From contig CAZVFX010000020.1 of assembly GCA_964626565.1 (NCBI GenBank), positions 1-64,000 on the forward strand: DNA of 64,000 nt. Reading direction: 5' to 3'. The notes beneath the pieces are model-generated. The model was not told the origin of the DNA and searched no databases. It saw nothing but the letters and a program-made list of their open reading frames with translations. Positions 16,914 to 25,959 of the stretch are shown here, one piece after another. Each line of letters begins with the position of its first letter. Position 1 is the first letter of the stretch. This DNA comes from CAZVFX01 sp964626565. Its GTDB lineage: Bacteria > Myxococcota_A > UBA9042 > CAIXZC01. A program made the position numbers and the translations under genes.

Positions 16914-17711
16914 TTAGGCAAGGTCATATACTGCGGTATTTCGGTCATTCAGGTGAAAAACTAAAGATTCCTTGACCGTCTCGGGGCTGATGGTCGCGGT
17001 GATCATCTGCTCGCCGCCTCTGGCTTGCGCGATTACCCGGGCGCAGGGGTCCACTACCATGGAGTGGCCGAAGTAGTAGTTGCCGTTGGCGTCGGCGCCT
17101 ACTGAGTTCACTGCGATGAAGTGAATCTGGTTGTCGTAGGCCCTCGCCCGGTTGGTTAGAGACCAGATGTCGAAGTCACGCAAGAGCGCCGACGGCCGGA
17201 TCACTACGTCCGCACCCTTCAGCGCCAGAGTCCGCACCAACTCGGGGAAATCACCATCGTAGCAGATAACCATCCCGATCTTTGCAAACGGGGTGTCAAA
17301 AACCTCAACCTCGGTGCCCGGCGTCGTGTAGATCTGCTCCGTTGGGAAGGGATGGGTCTTGCGGTACACGCCGATGATGTTACCGACGTCACCGATGAGA
17401 ATCGACGCGTTGAAAATTACGCCCCCCGTCCCCTGCTCCCAGATGGGCCAGACCACGTGCACGCCGTGGTGGGCCGCCCGTGCCTGAATCGCCTCGGTCC
17501 ACGCCCCGGGAATCGGTTGCAGCAGCTTCCAGAATTCCTCTTTGGGCATGCCCGGATGGAAGCCGGTAGTGATGGTTTCGGGAAACACCACCAGGTCCGG
17601 CGAATGCTCCGCCACCGCCCGGTCCAGCCAGTCAATGCACTTGGTGATGTTGGCATCGGCATCCAGCGGCTTCACCGCAAACTGAATGCAGCAGACTTTG
17701 AACTCTTTCAT
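16914..17711 (-). CDS. Carbon-nitrogen hydrolase (nitrilase superfamily)
   Basis: 265 residues with the nitrilase Glu-Lys-Cys catalytic triad: E45 (VVFPET), K118 (VYRKTH) and C150 (VICYDGDFPE). Family members hydrolyse C-N bonds of amides, nitriles or N-carbamoyl amino acids; a single-domain protein of this size suits an amidase or N-carbamoyl hydrolase. Last gene of a five-gene minus-strand operon, starting 2 nt after the cyclase stop; the chosen ATG begins the typical MKEFKVCCIQF strand. Exact substrate unknown. Confidence 0.85.
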   Translation of the reverse strand: MKEFKVCCIQFAVKPLDADANITKCIDWLDRAVAEHSPDLVVFPETITTGFHPGMPKEEFWKLLQPIPGAWTEAIQARAAHHGVHVVWPIWEQGTGGVIFNASILIGDVGNIIGVYRKTHPFPTEQIYTTPGTEVEVFDTPFAKIGMVICYDGDFPELVRTLALKGADVVIRPSALLRDFDIWSLTNRARAYDNQIHFIAVNSVGADANGNYYFGHSMVVDPCARVIAQARGGEQMITATISPETVKESLVFHLNDRNTAVYDLA

Positions 17712-17713
17712 GG

Positions 17714-18478
17714 CTAGTGTTCCTCGAAGGCCACCACCCGGCAGAATGCAGACTCGCCATCCACGAACCGCCACGGGAAGCAACCGATCTTGATGCGTTT
17801 GTTCAACACCTCGTCGATCTGGCCGCCGATGTTCTCCACGTGAATCACGCCGTCCGGGAACAACGCCAGGTGCATCAACTGGTAATCTTTGGTGCTGAAG
17901 AAATCGTCCAGCCCCTTGCCGTAGTTCTTCTGCAACGCGGCGTCCGCCTCAATGGCCAGGTGCGGCATCCAATCCTTGATCTTCGTATTGAACGGATGGT
18001 CCGCAGACCCGCAATCGACCCCGATCCACTTGAGCTTCAGGTCCCGCGCCCAGTCGGCAAATTCCATGGTCGGACCCGGGTGTTTGCACATGTAGCGCAC
18101 TTCGTCAGCCTCCGGCTGGTCCCACCCGTAACGGTGGTACCCGGTATTAATTATAAGAATGTCCCGGGGCTTCACCTCTACCCGATCGGTAATATCTTTC
18201 GAAGTGTAGACTCCATAGTCCACCGCGATGTCGGAAAGGTCCACGACTACCGCGTCGCCGTACAGCTCCTCCAGCGGCAGCGACGCGATGTCCTTGCCCG
18301 CACCGTAAAAGTGCAGCGGGCCGTCCAGGTGCGTGCCCACATGATTCGAAGTGGTGATCAACTGCCCGTTGGCGCCGTTGGGCGCCAGGCGTTTGAAGAA
18401 TTTTACCTGGAGCGGCTCATAAGTTGGCCACGGCGGAGTCAGGATGCCGCATCTTTGTGACAGGTCGTACAGTTTCAT
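17714..18478 (-). CDS. Cyclase family (KynB-like) metal-dependent hydrolase
   Basis: 254 residues. The family signature HVGTHLDGPLH is at residues 46-56, with H46, H50 and D52 as expected metal ligands and H56 nearby. Related enzymes include arylformamidase (KynB) and isatin hydrolase, which open amide bonds using Zn2+ or Mn2+. No kynurenine-pathway gene is near; the neighbours (amidohydrolase, nitrilase, FdrA, DUF1116) suggest it opens or processes a cyclic or N-acyl intermediate in nitrogen-compound degradation. 12-nt gap to the upstream amidohydrolase gene. Confidence 0.82.
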   Translation of the reverse strand: MKLYDLSQRCGILTPPWPTYEPLQVKFFKRLAPNGANGQLITTSNHVGTHLDGPLHFYGAGKDIASLPLEELYGDAVVVDLSDIAVDYGVYTSKDITDRVEVKPRDILIINTGYHRYGWDQPEADEVRYMCKHPGPTMEFADWARDLKLKWIGVDCGSADHPFNTKIKDWMPHLAIEADAALQKNYGKGLDDFFSTKDYQLMHLALFPDGVIHVENIGGQIDEVLNKRIKIGCFPWRFVDGESAFCRVVAFEEH

Positions 18479-18490
18479 TCTTTACCCCCT

Positions 18491-19699
18491 CTACTCGCGA
18501 TAGTCGTTCAGGTTCAACAGCTTCCCGTGGCTTATCACCGCCGCGGGTTCGGCATGATTACGAAGTGCATCTGTGATGTTGTTTTCCTTCAGCACCACCA
18601 GGTGAGCAGTCATTCCCACGTCCAGGCCAAAATCCAATACGTTGATGCACTTGGCAGCCGCGGTGGTAACCATGTCGTACAGCACATGCATCTCCTCTAC
18701 GGTGGTCATCCATAGAAGGTGGGAATTCAGAAAGGCCACTTCCAGCATATTGTTGCGGCCGTACGGGTAGTAAGCGTCGGAGATGTCGTCTTGTCCCAGG
18801 CAAACAAGGTTGCCTTCAGCAAGCAGCTCTTTCACCCGGGCGTGAAGCGGCCCGGTGTGCGGGTCGCTCACAACCCCCATCTTCGCCATCTTCAACAGCG
18901 CGGACAGCTTCTGAAAATAGGGAGTTGGATACAGCGCCATGGCCCGGGCGTGATGGGCCAGCCCCCTTCCCTCCATGCGATTCTCGATAAGCGCGGTGGC
19001 CAGCATTTCCGTAGTTTTGAGACCCGCGTCGCCAGCATCATCCACCAACATGGAGACGTCAGTGTTAAACTCCTTGGCCAGGGCCACCATCTTGTCCACG
19101 TGGTCCTGCTCATCGGCTTCGGTAAACTCGATCCACGGGATGCCGCCAACCACGTCAGCGCCCAGCTCCATGGCCTCCCGCACCAGCTCCGCCGTCCCCG
19201 GCTCCCGGGCCACGCCATCCTGGGGGAAAGCCACCACCTGCAGGTCAACGATCCCCTTGAACTCATCCCGCACCTTCAGCAGCGATTTCAGCCCGATGAG
19301 CTGCGCCTTACTGTCGATATCGGCAAACGCCCGAATGTGCAGGTTGCCGTTGAGCGCCGCCAGCTTCACAGCCCTGCGCACATTGGGCACAATCCACTCT
19401 TCGTCGTACTGCTCCTTGACCTTGGCCGCGGACTCGATCGCGGTCATCGCCTTGCCCATGCCGTCTGCATGGTAGTCGGCCAGCGCGGCTTCGGACATCT
19501 TCTCCAGCGTATACACTTTGCACAGGTGCAGGTGAGTGTTCACAAACGACTCGGTGACCAGCCCGCCTCCCGCATCCACCACTTCCGCGTCCGGTGCCGA
19601 AATCCCCTCTTCGATGGCCGCAATCCGGCCGTCATTTATGAGGATGTCCACAACTTCGCCGGTGCGACGCAACCGGCCGTTCTTGATGAGAATGCTCAT
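18491..19699 (-). CDS. Amidohydrolase, cytosine-deaminase/AtzC-like
   Basis: 402 residues, amidohydrolase superfamily. N-terminal beta-sandwich, then the metal motif THLHL (H-x-H) in FVNTHLHLCKVYT, a central His in GLAHHARAM and an Asp in LGQDD, which fit the mononuclear cytosine deaminase/AtzC group acting on cyclic amidines or aminotriazine-like rings. Located between DUF1116 (16-nt gap) and the cyclase. It probably performs the ring-level or deamination step of the pathway; the substrate cannot be read from the sequence. Confidence 0.82.
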   Translation of the reverse strand: MSILIKNGRLRRTGEVVDILINDGRIAAIEEGISAPDAEVVDAGGGLVTESFVNTHLHLCKVYTLEKMSEAALADYHADGMGKAMTAIESAAKVKEQYDEEWIVPNVRRAVKLAALNGNLHIRAFADIDSKAQLIGLKSLLKVRDEFKGIVDLQVVAFPQDGVAREPGTAELVREAMELGADVVGGIPWIEFTEADEQDHVDKMVALAKEFNTDVSMLVDDAGDAGLKTTEMLATALIENRMEGRGLAHHARAMALYPTPYFQKLSALLKMAKMGVVSDPHTGPLHARVKELLAEGNLVCLGQDDISDAYYPYGRNNMLEVAFLNSHLLWMTTVEEMHVLYDMVTTAAAKCINVLDFGLDVGMTAHLVVLKENNITDALRNHAEPAAVISHGKLLNLNDYRE

Positions 19700-19715
19700 T
19701 ATTTACCCCCCCAAT

Positions 19716-21116
19716 TCATGCCTGGTCTTTTCTGGCAAAAGCTGCGAGCGCCGCCTCGAACATCTCCCGCGGCGCATACAACAGGCCGGCGCCGACCTGG
19801 CCAATGCCCGGCTCTTTGTGCGCGATGCCCGTATTGATAATCGGTGTCGTGCCCGTCTCCACCACTTTTCGAATGTCCACCCCCACCGGGGTCCCCGCGA
19901 AATCCAGCCCGGGCATCTTGTAATGAAGATGCCGGCCGACACAAATTCCATACATCTCACGGGTGTATCTGATCGCGTCCTCCGGCGTGCCACCCACGAA
20001 CTGCACAATGGCCGGCGCGGACGCCATGGCGAACCCGCCAATACCCGCCACCTCCGAAATGGTCGAATCGCCCAGATCCGGATTGGCGTCCTCCTGAGAA
20101 AAGCCGGCAAAGAACAGCCCTTCCGGCATGCCCGCCGGCGCGGTGAACCACCTGTCTGAAAGACCAGCCACCCTGATGCCGATTTCGGTACCGTTGCGCG
20201 CCATGGCGCTCACCAACGTGCTGTTCTCCAACCCCAACACCGTGTCCGCCACAGCCTTGCACGCAGCCATTGATACGTTGAGGTAGAAATGCACGTTCCC
20301 GGAGATGAACTCGGCTATCTGCCCGATGGTCTTCTTGCGCAAGCCGGTGTTGAGCATCGCGGCGGTCAAGTCCCGCAGCAGCATGGTGGTAGCAGCCACG
20401 TTTCGATTGTGGCACTCATCGCCCATCTGCAACGCCTGGGCGGTGAGGTTCCTCAGGTTGATACCGCCCGACGCTGCCACAGCCTTCTTCAACGCGGGCG
20501 CCAGCACCCTCTCCATCCATTTCAGCCGGCGAATCACTTCAGAGTCGTAGGCACCGAATCTGAGCACTTTGCCCAGCCCCTCGTTGAGGGTGCAATAGGC
20601 GGTGTTTCCGAATGTCTCGTTGCGCACCACCCACACGTACATGGAAGGGGAAACCACCCCGGCCATAGGGCCGACGGTGGAGTGATGATGACAGGGGACC
20701 AACTTCACCCGCCCCTTCGTTACCAGTCGCTCCGCGGCCGCGCACGAGCGCGCCTTGCCCTCGTACATAAGCGCGCCCATGACTGCTCCCCGCACCGGGC
20801 CACACATGGCCTCCCATGCTACCGGCGGACCGGCGTGGAGAATCGTGTCGGGCGTCATACCGGGGATGACATCGAGCGCTCGCGCCACGTCCACCAGCAC
20901 AGCTTCACTGTCGATAAGCCGCTTGACCCCTTCCTCGTTGGCCCGGTCGATGGCTTCGTGGTCCAGAGAATCCAGCAATTCGGCTGCGGGAAGCGGCGGT
21001 TTCCACTCCACCTGCACCGCGGGGACTCCCTGGTGGCGAAGCGATTCACCGAACGAATCGAGGCCGAACGACACCACCTTGAGATCATCGCCCAGAAGTT
21101 TCGCCCACTTGCTCAT
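19716..21116 (-). CDS. DUF1116 protein (YlbE/AllG-like)
   Basis: 466 residues, matching the length and conserved blocks of the DUF1116 family (GPVRGAVMGALMYEG, LVPCHHHSTVGPMAG, YCTLNEGLGKVLRFG). The E. coli relative YlbE, now AllG, is to my knowledge part of the oxamate carbamoyltransferase with AllF (FdrA) and AllH. It follows fdrA with an ATGA overlap, so the two subunits are probably made together. Neither an AllH-like (DUF2877) gene nor a carbamate kinase is in the window. The enzyme could therefore act on a different carbamoylated substrate or recruit the missing parts from elsewhere. Confidence 0.85.
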   Translation of the reverse strand: MSKWAKLLGDDLKVVSFGLDSFGESLRHQGVPAVQVEWKPPLPAAELLDSLDHEAIDRANEEGVKRLIDSEAVLVDVARALDVIPGMTPDTILHAGPPVAWEAMCGPVRGAVMGALMYEGKARSCAAAERLVTKGRVKLVPCHHHSTVGPMAGVVSPSMYVWVVRNETFGNTAYCTLNEGLGKVLRFGAYDSEVIRRLKWMERVLAPALKKAVAASGGINLRNLTAQALQMGDECHNRNVAATTMLLRDLTAAMLNTGLRKKTIGQIAEFISGNVHFYLNVSMAACKAVADTVLGLENSTLVSAMARNGTEIGIRVAGLSDRWFTAPAGMPEGLFFAGFSQEDANPDLGDSTISEVAGIGGFAMASAPAIVQFVGGTPEDAIRYTREMYGICVGRHLHYKMPGLDFAGTPVGVDIRKVVETGTTPIINTGIAHKEPGIGQVGAGLLYAPREMFEAALAAFARKDQA

Positions 21117-22669
21117 CGCTCACCTCCCCCCGGGGCCAGCTTGCCCCGGGCGCAAACCAGGGCCGCAAACCGGGCCGCCTGAGCGTTGGAAGGCATAACC
21201 ACGACACCCATCTCGTTGAGGGCCCGCTTCTGCCGATGATAGCCCTGAGGATCGGCGGGCGTGCCGGTGAGGGACGCAACCACCGCCACATCCCTGTCGG
21301 TCGCCCTCTTCAATGACGCAGCCATGGCGCCGGCCGGATCGGGATGGGACCCGTACCCCAGCACCACATCCAGGAGAAGCACGGCAGTCTGCTTGTCTTC
21401 AGCTTCCTGAACGATGCGTTGGTTCCTGGATTCGGAATCGATCATCGGGTGAGGTCGTCCCTGGGTGAATTCATCGTCTCCCAAGTCCACCAGGCAGTGC
21501 CCCTGGCTCACTCGGCTGTCGGCAAGTTTCAACCTCGGGTCCAGTGGGATGTTACTCCACACGTCGCCTACCACTTCGCTGAGCACCAGCATCGCTTCGT
21601 CACACAACGTTCCGCCCGTAAACAAACCGCGAATATACCGGCGCCGGGTCGCCAGATTGGAACCAAGCGCCTCGGACAAAGCCAGCGTTTCCGCATCAAT
21701 GCCGGAGCTGCGGGTCAGCGTCTTTTCGCCCCGGCTCCACGCCACGGACACCAGCGCCGCCTCTTCAAGTGACGACGCAAAGCGCACCCGCCGGCTACCC
21801 CTTCCGGGCCGCTGTCCCAGGAAGTTCACCACGTACCGTTTTTTGCCTCTCCCGAGCTCCTCTAGGATGAGATTCGCGACATCGTCATCGGGAGGCTTCG
21901 ACACCAGGCAGATCACCTTGGTTGCCGGATCGGCCTCCAGACGCCGGATCCCTTCGAGCATGGTCAGCCCACCAACCTCCACAGACAGGTCGCGTCCCCC
22001 GGTGCCGATGGCCTGGGAGACGCCTGCGCCTTCCCGATCAATGAGACAGGAAACCTCCTGGAGGCCGGTGCCCGCGGCGGCCACAATGCCGATATATCCG
22101 CGCCGCACCACATTGGCGAAACCGATGGCGATTCCATCCACAATTGCCGTGCCGCAGTCCGGCCCCATCACGAGCAGACCTTTGTCCGCACCCAGCCTTT
22201 TCAACTCGATTTCATCGGCCACCGGCACATTGTCACTGAAGATAAATACGTTGAGGCCCGCATCCAAGGCCCGCCGGGCTTCCCGTTTCACGTACGGGCC
22301 CGGAATGGAGAATAACGCCAGGTTGGCGCCGGGCAACAACTCCCGGGCGGATTCCAAACCTGCGGGCCGATGCGCGGTACCTTCCCTACGCTCATTGCGC
22401 CCCTGCAGCAACCGGTCCGCTTCATCCGCAGCCCGTTCTCCGGCCTCATCATCAAGAGCCGAAATGCACAGGACAAGGTCGTTGGCCCCCGCCGCGGCCG
22501 CTTCCGGAGCCAACATGCCCGCGTCCGACAGCAGCTTGAGGTTCGCCGGCGTCCCCATGACGCAAGCCACTTCATCCACTCCTTCCAACGCCCTCACCGC
22601 AGCCGCGATGGTCATTAGAAACACCGAATCCTGGTACATGTTCTTCTTGACGACGTTGTGCAAAACCAT
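21113..22669 (-). CDS. fdrA: FdrA/AllF-like protein (succinyl-CoA synthetase fold)
   Basis: 518 residues with the FdrA arrangement: N-terminal CoA-binding-like region (MYQDSVFLM), a succinyl-CoA-synthetase-like core with VMGPDCGTAI and the glycine-rich GIVAAAGTG and IGTGGRDLS, and a C-terminal ligase-like domain (LLDVVLGYGSHPDPAG). E. coli FdrA (AllF) is a subunit of oxamate carbamoyltransferase in anaerobic allantoin use. First gene of the catabolic operon. Start: ATG with GAGGGTG 6 nt upstream; longer forms begin without an SD. The family is often called acyl-CoA synthetase, which I consider less precise. Confidence 0.88.
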   Translation of the reverse strand: MVLHNVVKKNMYQDSVFLMTIAAAVRALEGVDEVACVMGTPANLKLLSDAGMLAPEAAAAGANDLVLCISALDDEAGERAADEADRLLQGRNERREGTAHRPAGLESARELLPGANLALFSIPGPYVKREARRALDAGLNVFIFSDNVPVADEIELKRLGADKGLLVMGPDCGTAIVDGIAIGFANVVRRGYIGIVAAAGTGLQEVSCLIDREGAGVSQAIGTGGRDLSVEVGGLTMLEGIRRLEADPATKVICLVSKPPDDDVANLILEELGRGKKRYVVNFLGQRPGRGSRRVRFASSLEEAALVSVAWSRGEKTLTRSSGIDAETLALSEALGSNLATRRRYIRGLFTGGTLCDEAMLVLSEVVGDVWSNIPLDPRLKLADSRVSQGHCLVDLGDDEFTQGRPHPMIDSESRNQRIVQEAEDKQTAVLLLDVVLGYGSHPDPAGAMAASLKRATDRDVAVVASLTGTPADPQGYHRQKRALNEMGVVVMPSNAQAARFAALVCARGKLAPGGGER

Positions 22670-22726
22670 GCTGGTCACCCTCGGAGCCTTGGGAGTGTTT
22701 CCGGCGCCCGCGTTTTGACTCCGTTC

Positions 22727-22755
22727 AGTAAACTTCCCAACGTTTGGCAAGTCAA
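22727..22755 (-). promoter_or_regulatory. Possible promoter of the fdrA operon
   Basis: Minus strand TTGACT (22750-22755), 17-bp spacer, TTTACT (22727-22732). Only three of six bases match at -10. It lies in the 141-bp divergent region between fdrA and the Sel1 lipoprotein gene, about 58 bp before the chosen fdrA start. I saw no convincing partner promoter for the plus-strand gene. Confidence 0.35.
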
Positions 22756-22810
22756 GTAGAATCGATCTGACATGTTTGTATCAGGCGCGTGCCCCCGCGA
22801 GGTGAGTTCA

Positions 22811-23566
22811 ATGGCGTTATCCCTAGACAGACCTAGCCGGCGATTGACCTTTGTCATGCTCCTCGCCGGCTTGACCCTCGGTATTGCCGGCTGCAAGAAG
22901 AAGACGCCCGCGGCGCCCGCACCCACAGCCCAGGCGGTAGAAACAGCTCCTGTGGCAAAGGTCCCCGAGGTCGTTCAACCGCTCCGGAGCCCTGATACCC
23001 GTTCGAAACAGCCAACCTCCGCCGACGCACACGTGGCGCCAAAACCGATCGACAAAACGGCCTTGAGAGCGACCCTGGCCGCAGACGAAAAGAGCTGTGA
23101 AGCGGGGGACGGAGCTGCCTGCGTCAGAGCCGCTGACACTTATGGCACCGTGAACAAACACATTGACGAAGTCTTTATGGCCTACCTGAATCACCGAGCC
23201 TGCTCGGGAGGAGCGCTCGAAGCGTGTAACAAGTTGGGCGACTTGCTGGAGGAAGGCACGCCGGAAGTACCCGGGGCCCGTTCCCGGTTCGACGACATGT
23301 GCAAACACGACAACCTCAACGGCTGTTACGCGCTGGCAGGCATCGAGATGGGATTCTACGGAGGTGGCCAGGATATGGCCGCGGCCGAAAAGAAGCTGCG
23401 GAAACTGTGCGACCGCGGACTCGGAGTCGCGTGCCACGACCTCGCGGTCTTTTTTGCAATCACCGCCGAAGGCCTCCCGGACGTCGATGCAGCCGTTCCG
23501 CTGCTGATCAAATCATGTGAGGCGGGCTGGCCCGCCGCGTGCAAGGCGCTCTCAGGCGAAGAATAG
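22811..23566 (+). CDS. Sel1-like repeat lipoprotein
   Basis: 251 residues. Lipoprotein signal with lipobox GIAGC (C28), a Pro/Ala-rich linker to about residue 85, then four or so Cys-containing alpha-alpha repeats (CEAGDGAACVRAAD, CSGGALEACNKLGD, CDRGLGVACHDLA, CEAGWPAACKALSG). These match the Sel1-like, Hcp-type repeat in which Cys pairs staple helices. Likely a periplasmic or outer-membrane scaffold; partner unknown. ATG chosen with GAGGTGAG upstream. It converges on hrpB with an 11-bp gap. Confidence 0.82.
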   Translation: MALSLDRPSRRLTFVMLLAGLTLGIAGCKKKTPAAPAPTAQAVETAPVAKVPEVVQPLRSPDTRSKQPTSADAHVAPKPIDKTALRATLAADEKSCEAGDGAACVRAADTYGTVNKHIDEVFMAYLNHRACSGGALEACNKLGDLLEEGTPEVPGARSRFDDMCKHDNLNGCYALAGIEMGFYGGGQDMAAAEKKLRKLCDRGLGVACHDLAVFFAITAEGLPDVDAAVPLLIKSCEAGWPAACKALSGEE

Positions 23567-23577
23567 GAGCGCTCCGA

Positions 23578-25959
23578 CTATCTCAGCACCCAGGTTCTGG
23601 AGCCGTGCTTCACCTTGATACCAAAGCCGTTGAACCCGGGAAGGAGGTTCACCAGGGGCGGCGATTTGCGCTGACCGGAGGCCTTGTCCAACGTTACCTT
23701 CCTCATGCCCAGGTCGTAGATGACCCGGTAGACCGCATCCCCCAGGTCAACTTTGCGGGGGAACACCCGGTCGAGCCAGGACCGCACCCCGTCCGGCAGA
23801 GCAGGAGCAAGAAAGTCAGCTTCGGACAAGAGCTGCAAATCCGCCCCGCTCTCCACGCCCAGCTCCGACACCCGCTCCAGAACCCATTCATCGATGACCG
23901 GCACCGCCTTGTGGTCATCGGGCAGTTCGACCGGTTCCTCCAGGAACTCGGGTGCCAGGTTGCTCCTCCGCAGCCTCAAGTAGAGTACCAGTGCATCCAG
24001 CCGGTCCACTGTTTCCGCCAGGGCGCGGGGAAACAGCCTTCCCTCAACGAAGAGCCTGGCGATGGCTCCGCAGGCCAACTCTCCTTCCGGCATCTCCTCG
24101 CGTTTCTCCAACACCCTGCCTGCGTAGACTCGGTCCACCACTGCAAAAGCCTTGCCCCTGTCAACAATGACCCTTCCTACCGAGTCATCTCCCAGTCCCG
24201 CTTCCACGAGCCAGGTGAGGGGCATGGGCATGGCCACGCTGGCGATGAGGGAGGTCTTGCGGTGACCGACCCCGATTGCCCTCACCTCCAGGGCTGCCAG
24301 CGCGTCCACTTTGTCCTCGTTAACTGCGCTCTCCCGGGCCAGCATTATTTCCGTCCCACCGTTGGCCCAGGCCACCCCTTTCTTGCGACGCCGGGCAATA
24401 TAGGCGCAACGGCTATCAGCACGCAGTGCGGCCATGGCCAGGGCCTTTCTGTCGGGAGACCTGTCCATGTTTCCGGCCCCCTTCAGGCCGAAAGCCTGAC
24501 GCAACCGCTTCCGCGCGGAGCGAGCTTCCTGGAGCGAAAACCGTGAGAGTCCGTGACGGCCCGGCTGCCCTTCCCTGACGGCCCGGATCAAAGCGACCGC
24601 ATCACATCCGCCCGCCTTGAGGTCGTCCTCCTTTTCGTCGCTGCCGGGACGGCCGGTAAACATGATGCGACCCACTGAAAGTGCGGCAGCCAGGTCCAAT
24701 GCGTCATCCAGGCAGCCCAGCCCCTTTGCCTCCACCAGAAGATTGCCGAGGAAAGGGTCCAAAGGCAGGCTGAAAAGCGACCTGCCACGGTCGGTGACAA
24801 CCCGGTCTTCCAGTGCCCCCAGCGCGGTGAGGTCTCCCACCGCGGAAGCCACCGCGAAATCTGGAGGCGGGTCCAGGAATCTCAGCTCGTCAACCCGCAC
24901 TCCGCATGAAGCAGAAGCAAGTACCAGGGGCACCAGCGATTCCCGGCGCATCTCGGGCGGGGTGATTTCAGTGAGCCGGGCATCTTTGCTCCACAATCGG
25001 AAGCACACACCGGGCGCGGTCCGGCCCGCTCTCCCCGCGCGCTGCTCAGAGCTGTCGGCAGCAACCGGAACCAGGGTCAGGTAACCCCGTCCGTTGTGGT
25101 AGCGAGTGCGGCGCACCAACCCCGAATCCACCACCACCCCTACCCCGGGGATTGTGATGGAGGTTTCCGCCACGTTGGTGGACAGAATCACCCGCCGCTT
25201 GGGGCCGGGTTGAAAAATGCGGCTCTGGTCCTTCAATGTCAGGCCGCCGTGTACCTGGAGCACTTCGAGATTCTTGAACGCGGCCAACGCCTGGGCGGCT
25301 TTGGCGATTTCTCCCTTGCCCGGCAGGAAAACGAGGAGGTCCCCCGGTATTTCAGACGACGCCCTCACCGCCGCGCGAATTCGGTCCTCCAACCCGCGCA
25401 CTTCGGGCAGAAACGCCTCACCCGCCAGGTGGCGAGCAGCAACCGGGAACTGCCTGCCTTCCGCGGCCAGGTGCACACCTCCCAGATACCCGGCAACCCG
25501 GTCGCCGTCCAAAGTCGCGGACATCACGGCCAGCCGCCCATCGTACGAGTGTAAAAGCAGGGCCAGGATCAAGTCGACATCCAGCCGTCGCTCGTGGAAT
25601 TCGTCCAGGATAACGGTGCCGAAGTCCAGCGTTCTGCCACCCGCCAGCCACGCCAGCACAACGCCGGGCGTGGCGAACAGAATCTGCGTGTCTGCCGACG
25701 TCCGGTTGTCGTCTCTAACGCTGTAGCCGACCTTCCGGCCCAGCGGGACCCCTTCCAGTTCCGCCACCCGCGCGGCCAGCCCCCGGCAAGCAACCCGCCG
25801 CGGCTCCACCACCAACACCCGTCCGCCATCCACACACCAACGCGGCACCTGGGTGGATTTCCCCGACCCGGTAGGCGCGGTAATCACCACCGGCCCTGCA
25901 CCGAGACACTGCAGCAATTCAGGCCGTAGCGGTTCTATCGGTAATTCAGAGCTAGTCAT
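23578..25959 (-). CDS. hrpB: ATP-dependent helicase HrpB
   Basis: 793 residues, DEAH-box RNA helicase-like family. Walker A TAPTGSGKSTQVP near the N-terminus, DEFHER box, SATLDGDRV motif III, and SSEQRAGRAGRTAPG motif VI, followed by the winged-helix and the HrpB C-terminal domain. Length is usual for HrpB. The cellular role of the family is poorly defined. Start: ATG giving MTSSELPIEPLRPELL, the conserved HrpB opening; it overlaps the VWA gene stop by 8 bp. A GTG four codons earlier is possible; neither has an ideal SD. Confidence 0.92.
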   Translation of the reverse strand: MTSSELPIEPLRPELLQCLGAGPVVITAPTGSGKSTQVPRWCVDGGRVLVVEPRRVACRGLAARVAELEGVPLGRKVGYSVRDDNRTSADTQILFATPGVVLAWLAGGRTLDFGTVILDEFHERRLDVDLILALLLHSYDGRLAVMSATLDGDRVAGYLGGVHLAAEGRQFPVAARHLAGEAFLPEVRGLEDRIRAAVRASSEIPGDLLVFLPGKGEIAKAAQALAAFKNLEVLQVHGGLTLKDQSRIFQPGPKRRVILSTNVAETSITIPGVGVVVDSGLVRRTRYHNGRGYLTLVPVAADSSEQRAGRAGRTAPGVCFRLWSKDARLTEITPPEMRRESLVPLVLASASCGVRVDELRFLDPPPDFAVASAVGDLTALGALEDRVVTDRGRSLFSLPLDPFLGNLLVEAKGLGCLDDALDLAAALSVGRIMFTGRPGSDEKEDDLKAGGCDAVALIRAVREGQPGRHGLSRFSLQEARSARKRLRQAFGLKGAGNMDRSPDRKALAMAALRADSRCAYIARRRKKGVAWANGGTEIMLARESAVNEDKVDALAALEVRAIGVGHRKTSLIASVAMPMPLTWLVEAGLGDDSVGRVIVDRGKAFAVVDRVYAGRVLEKREEMPEGELACGAIARLFVEGRLFPRALAETVDRLDALVLYLRLRRSNLAPEFLEEPVELPDDHKAVPVIDEWVLERVSELGVESGADLQLLSEADFLAPALPDGVRSWLDRVFPRKVDLGDAVYRVIYDLGMRKVTLDKASGQRKSPPLVNLLPGFNGFGIKVKHGSRTWVLR

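Noticed and set aside
18719..22718. Long plus-strand frames inside the amidohydrolase and FdrA genes
   Set aside because: Antisense shadows without SD or family match.
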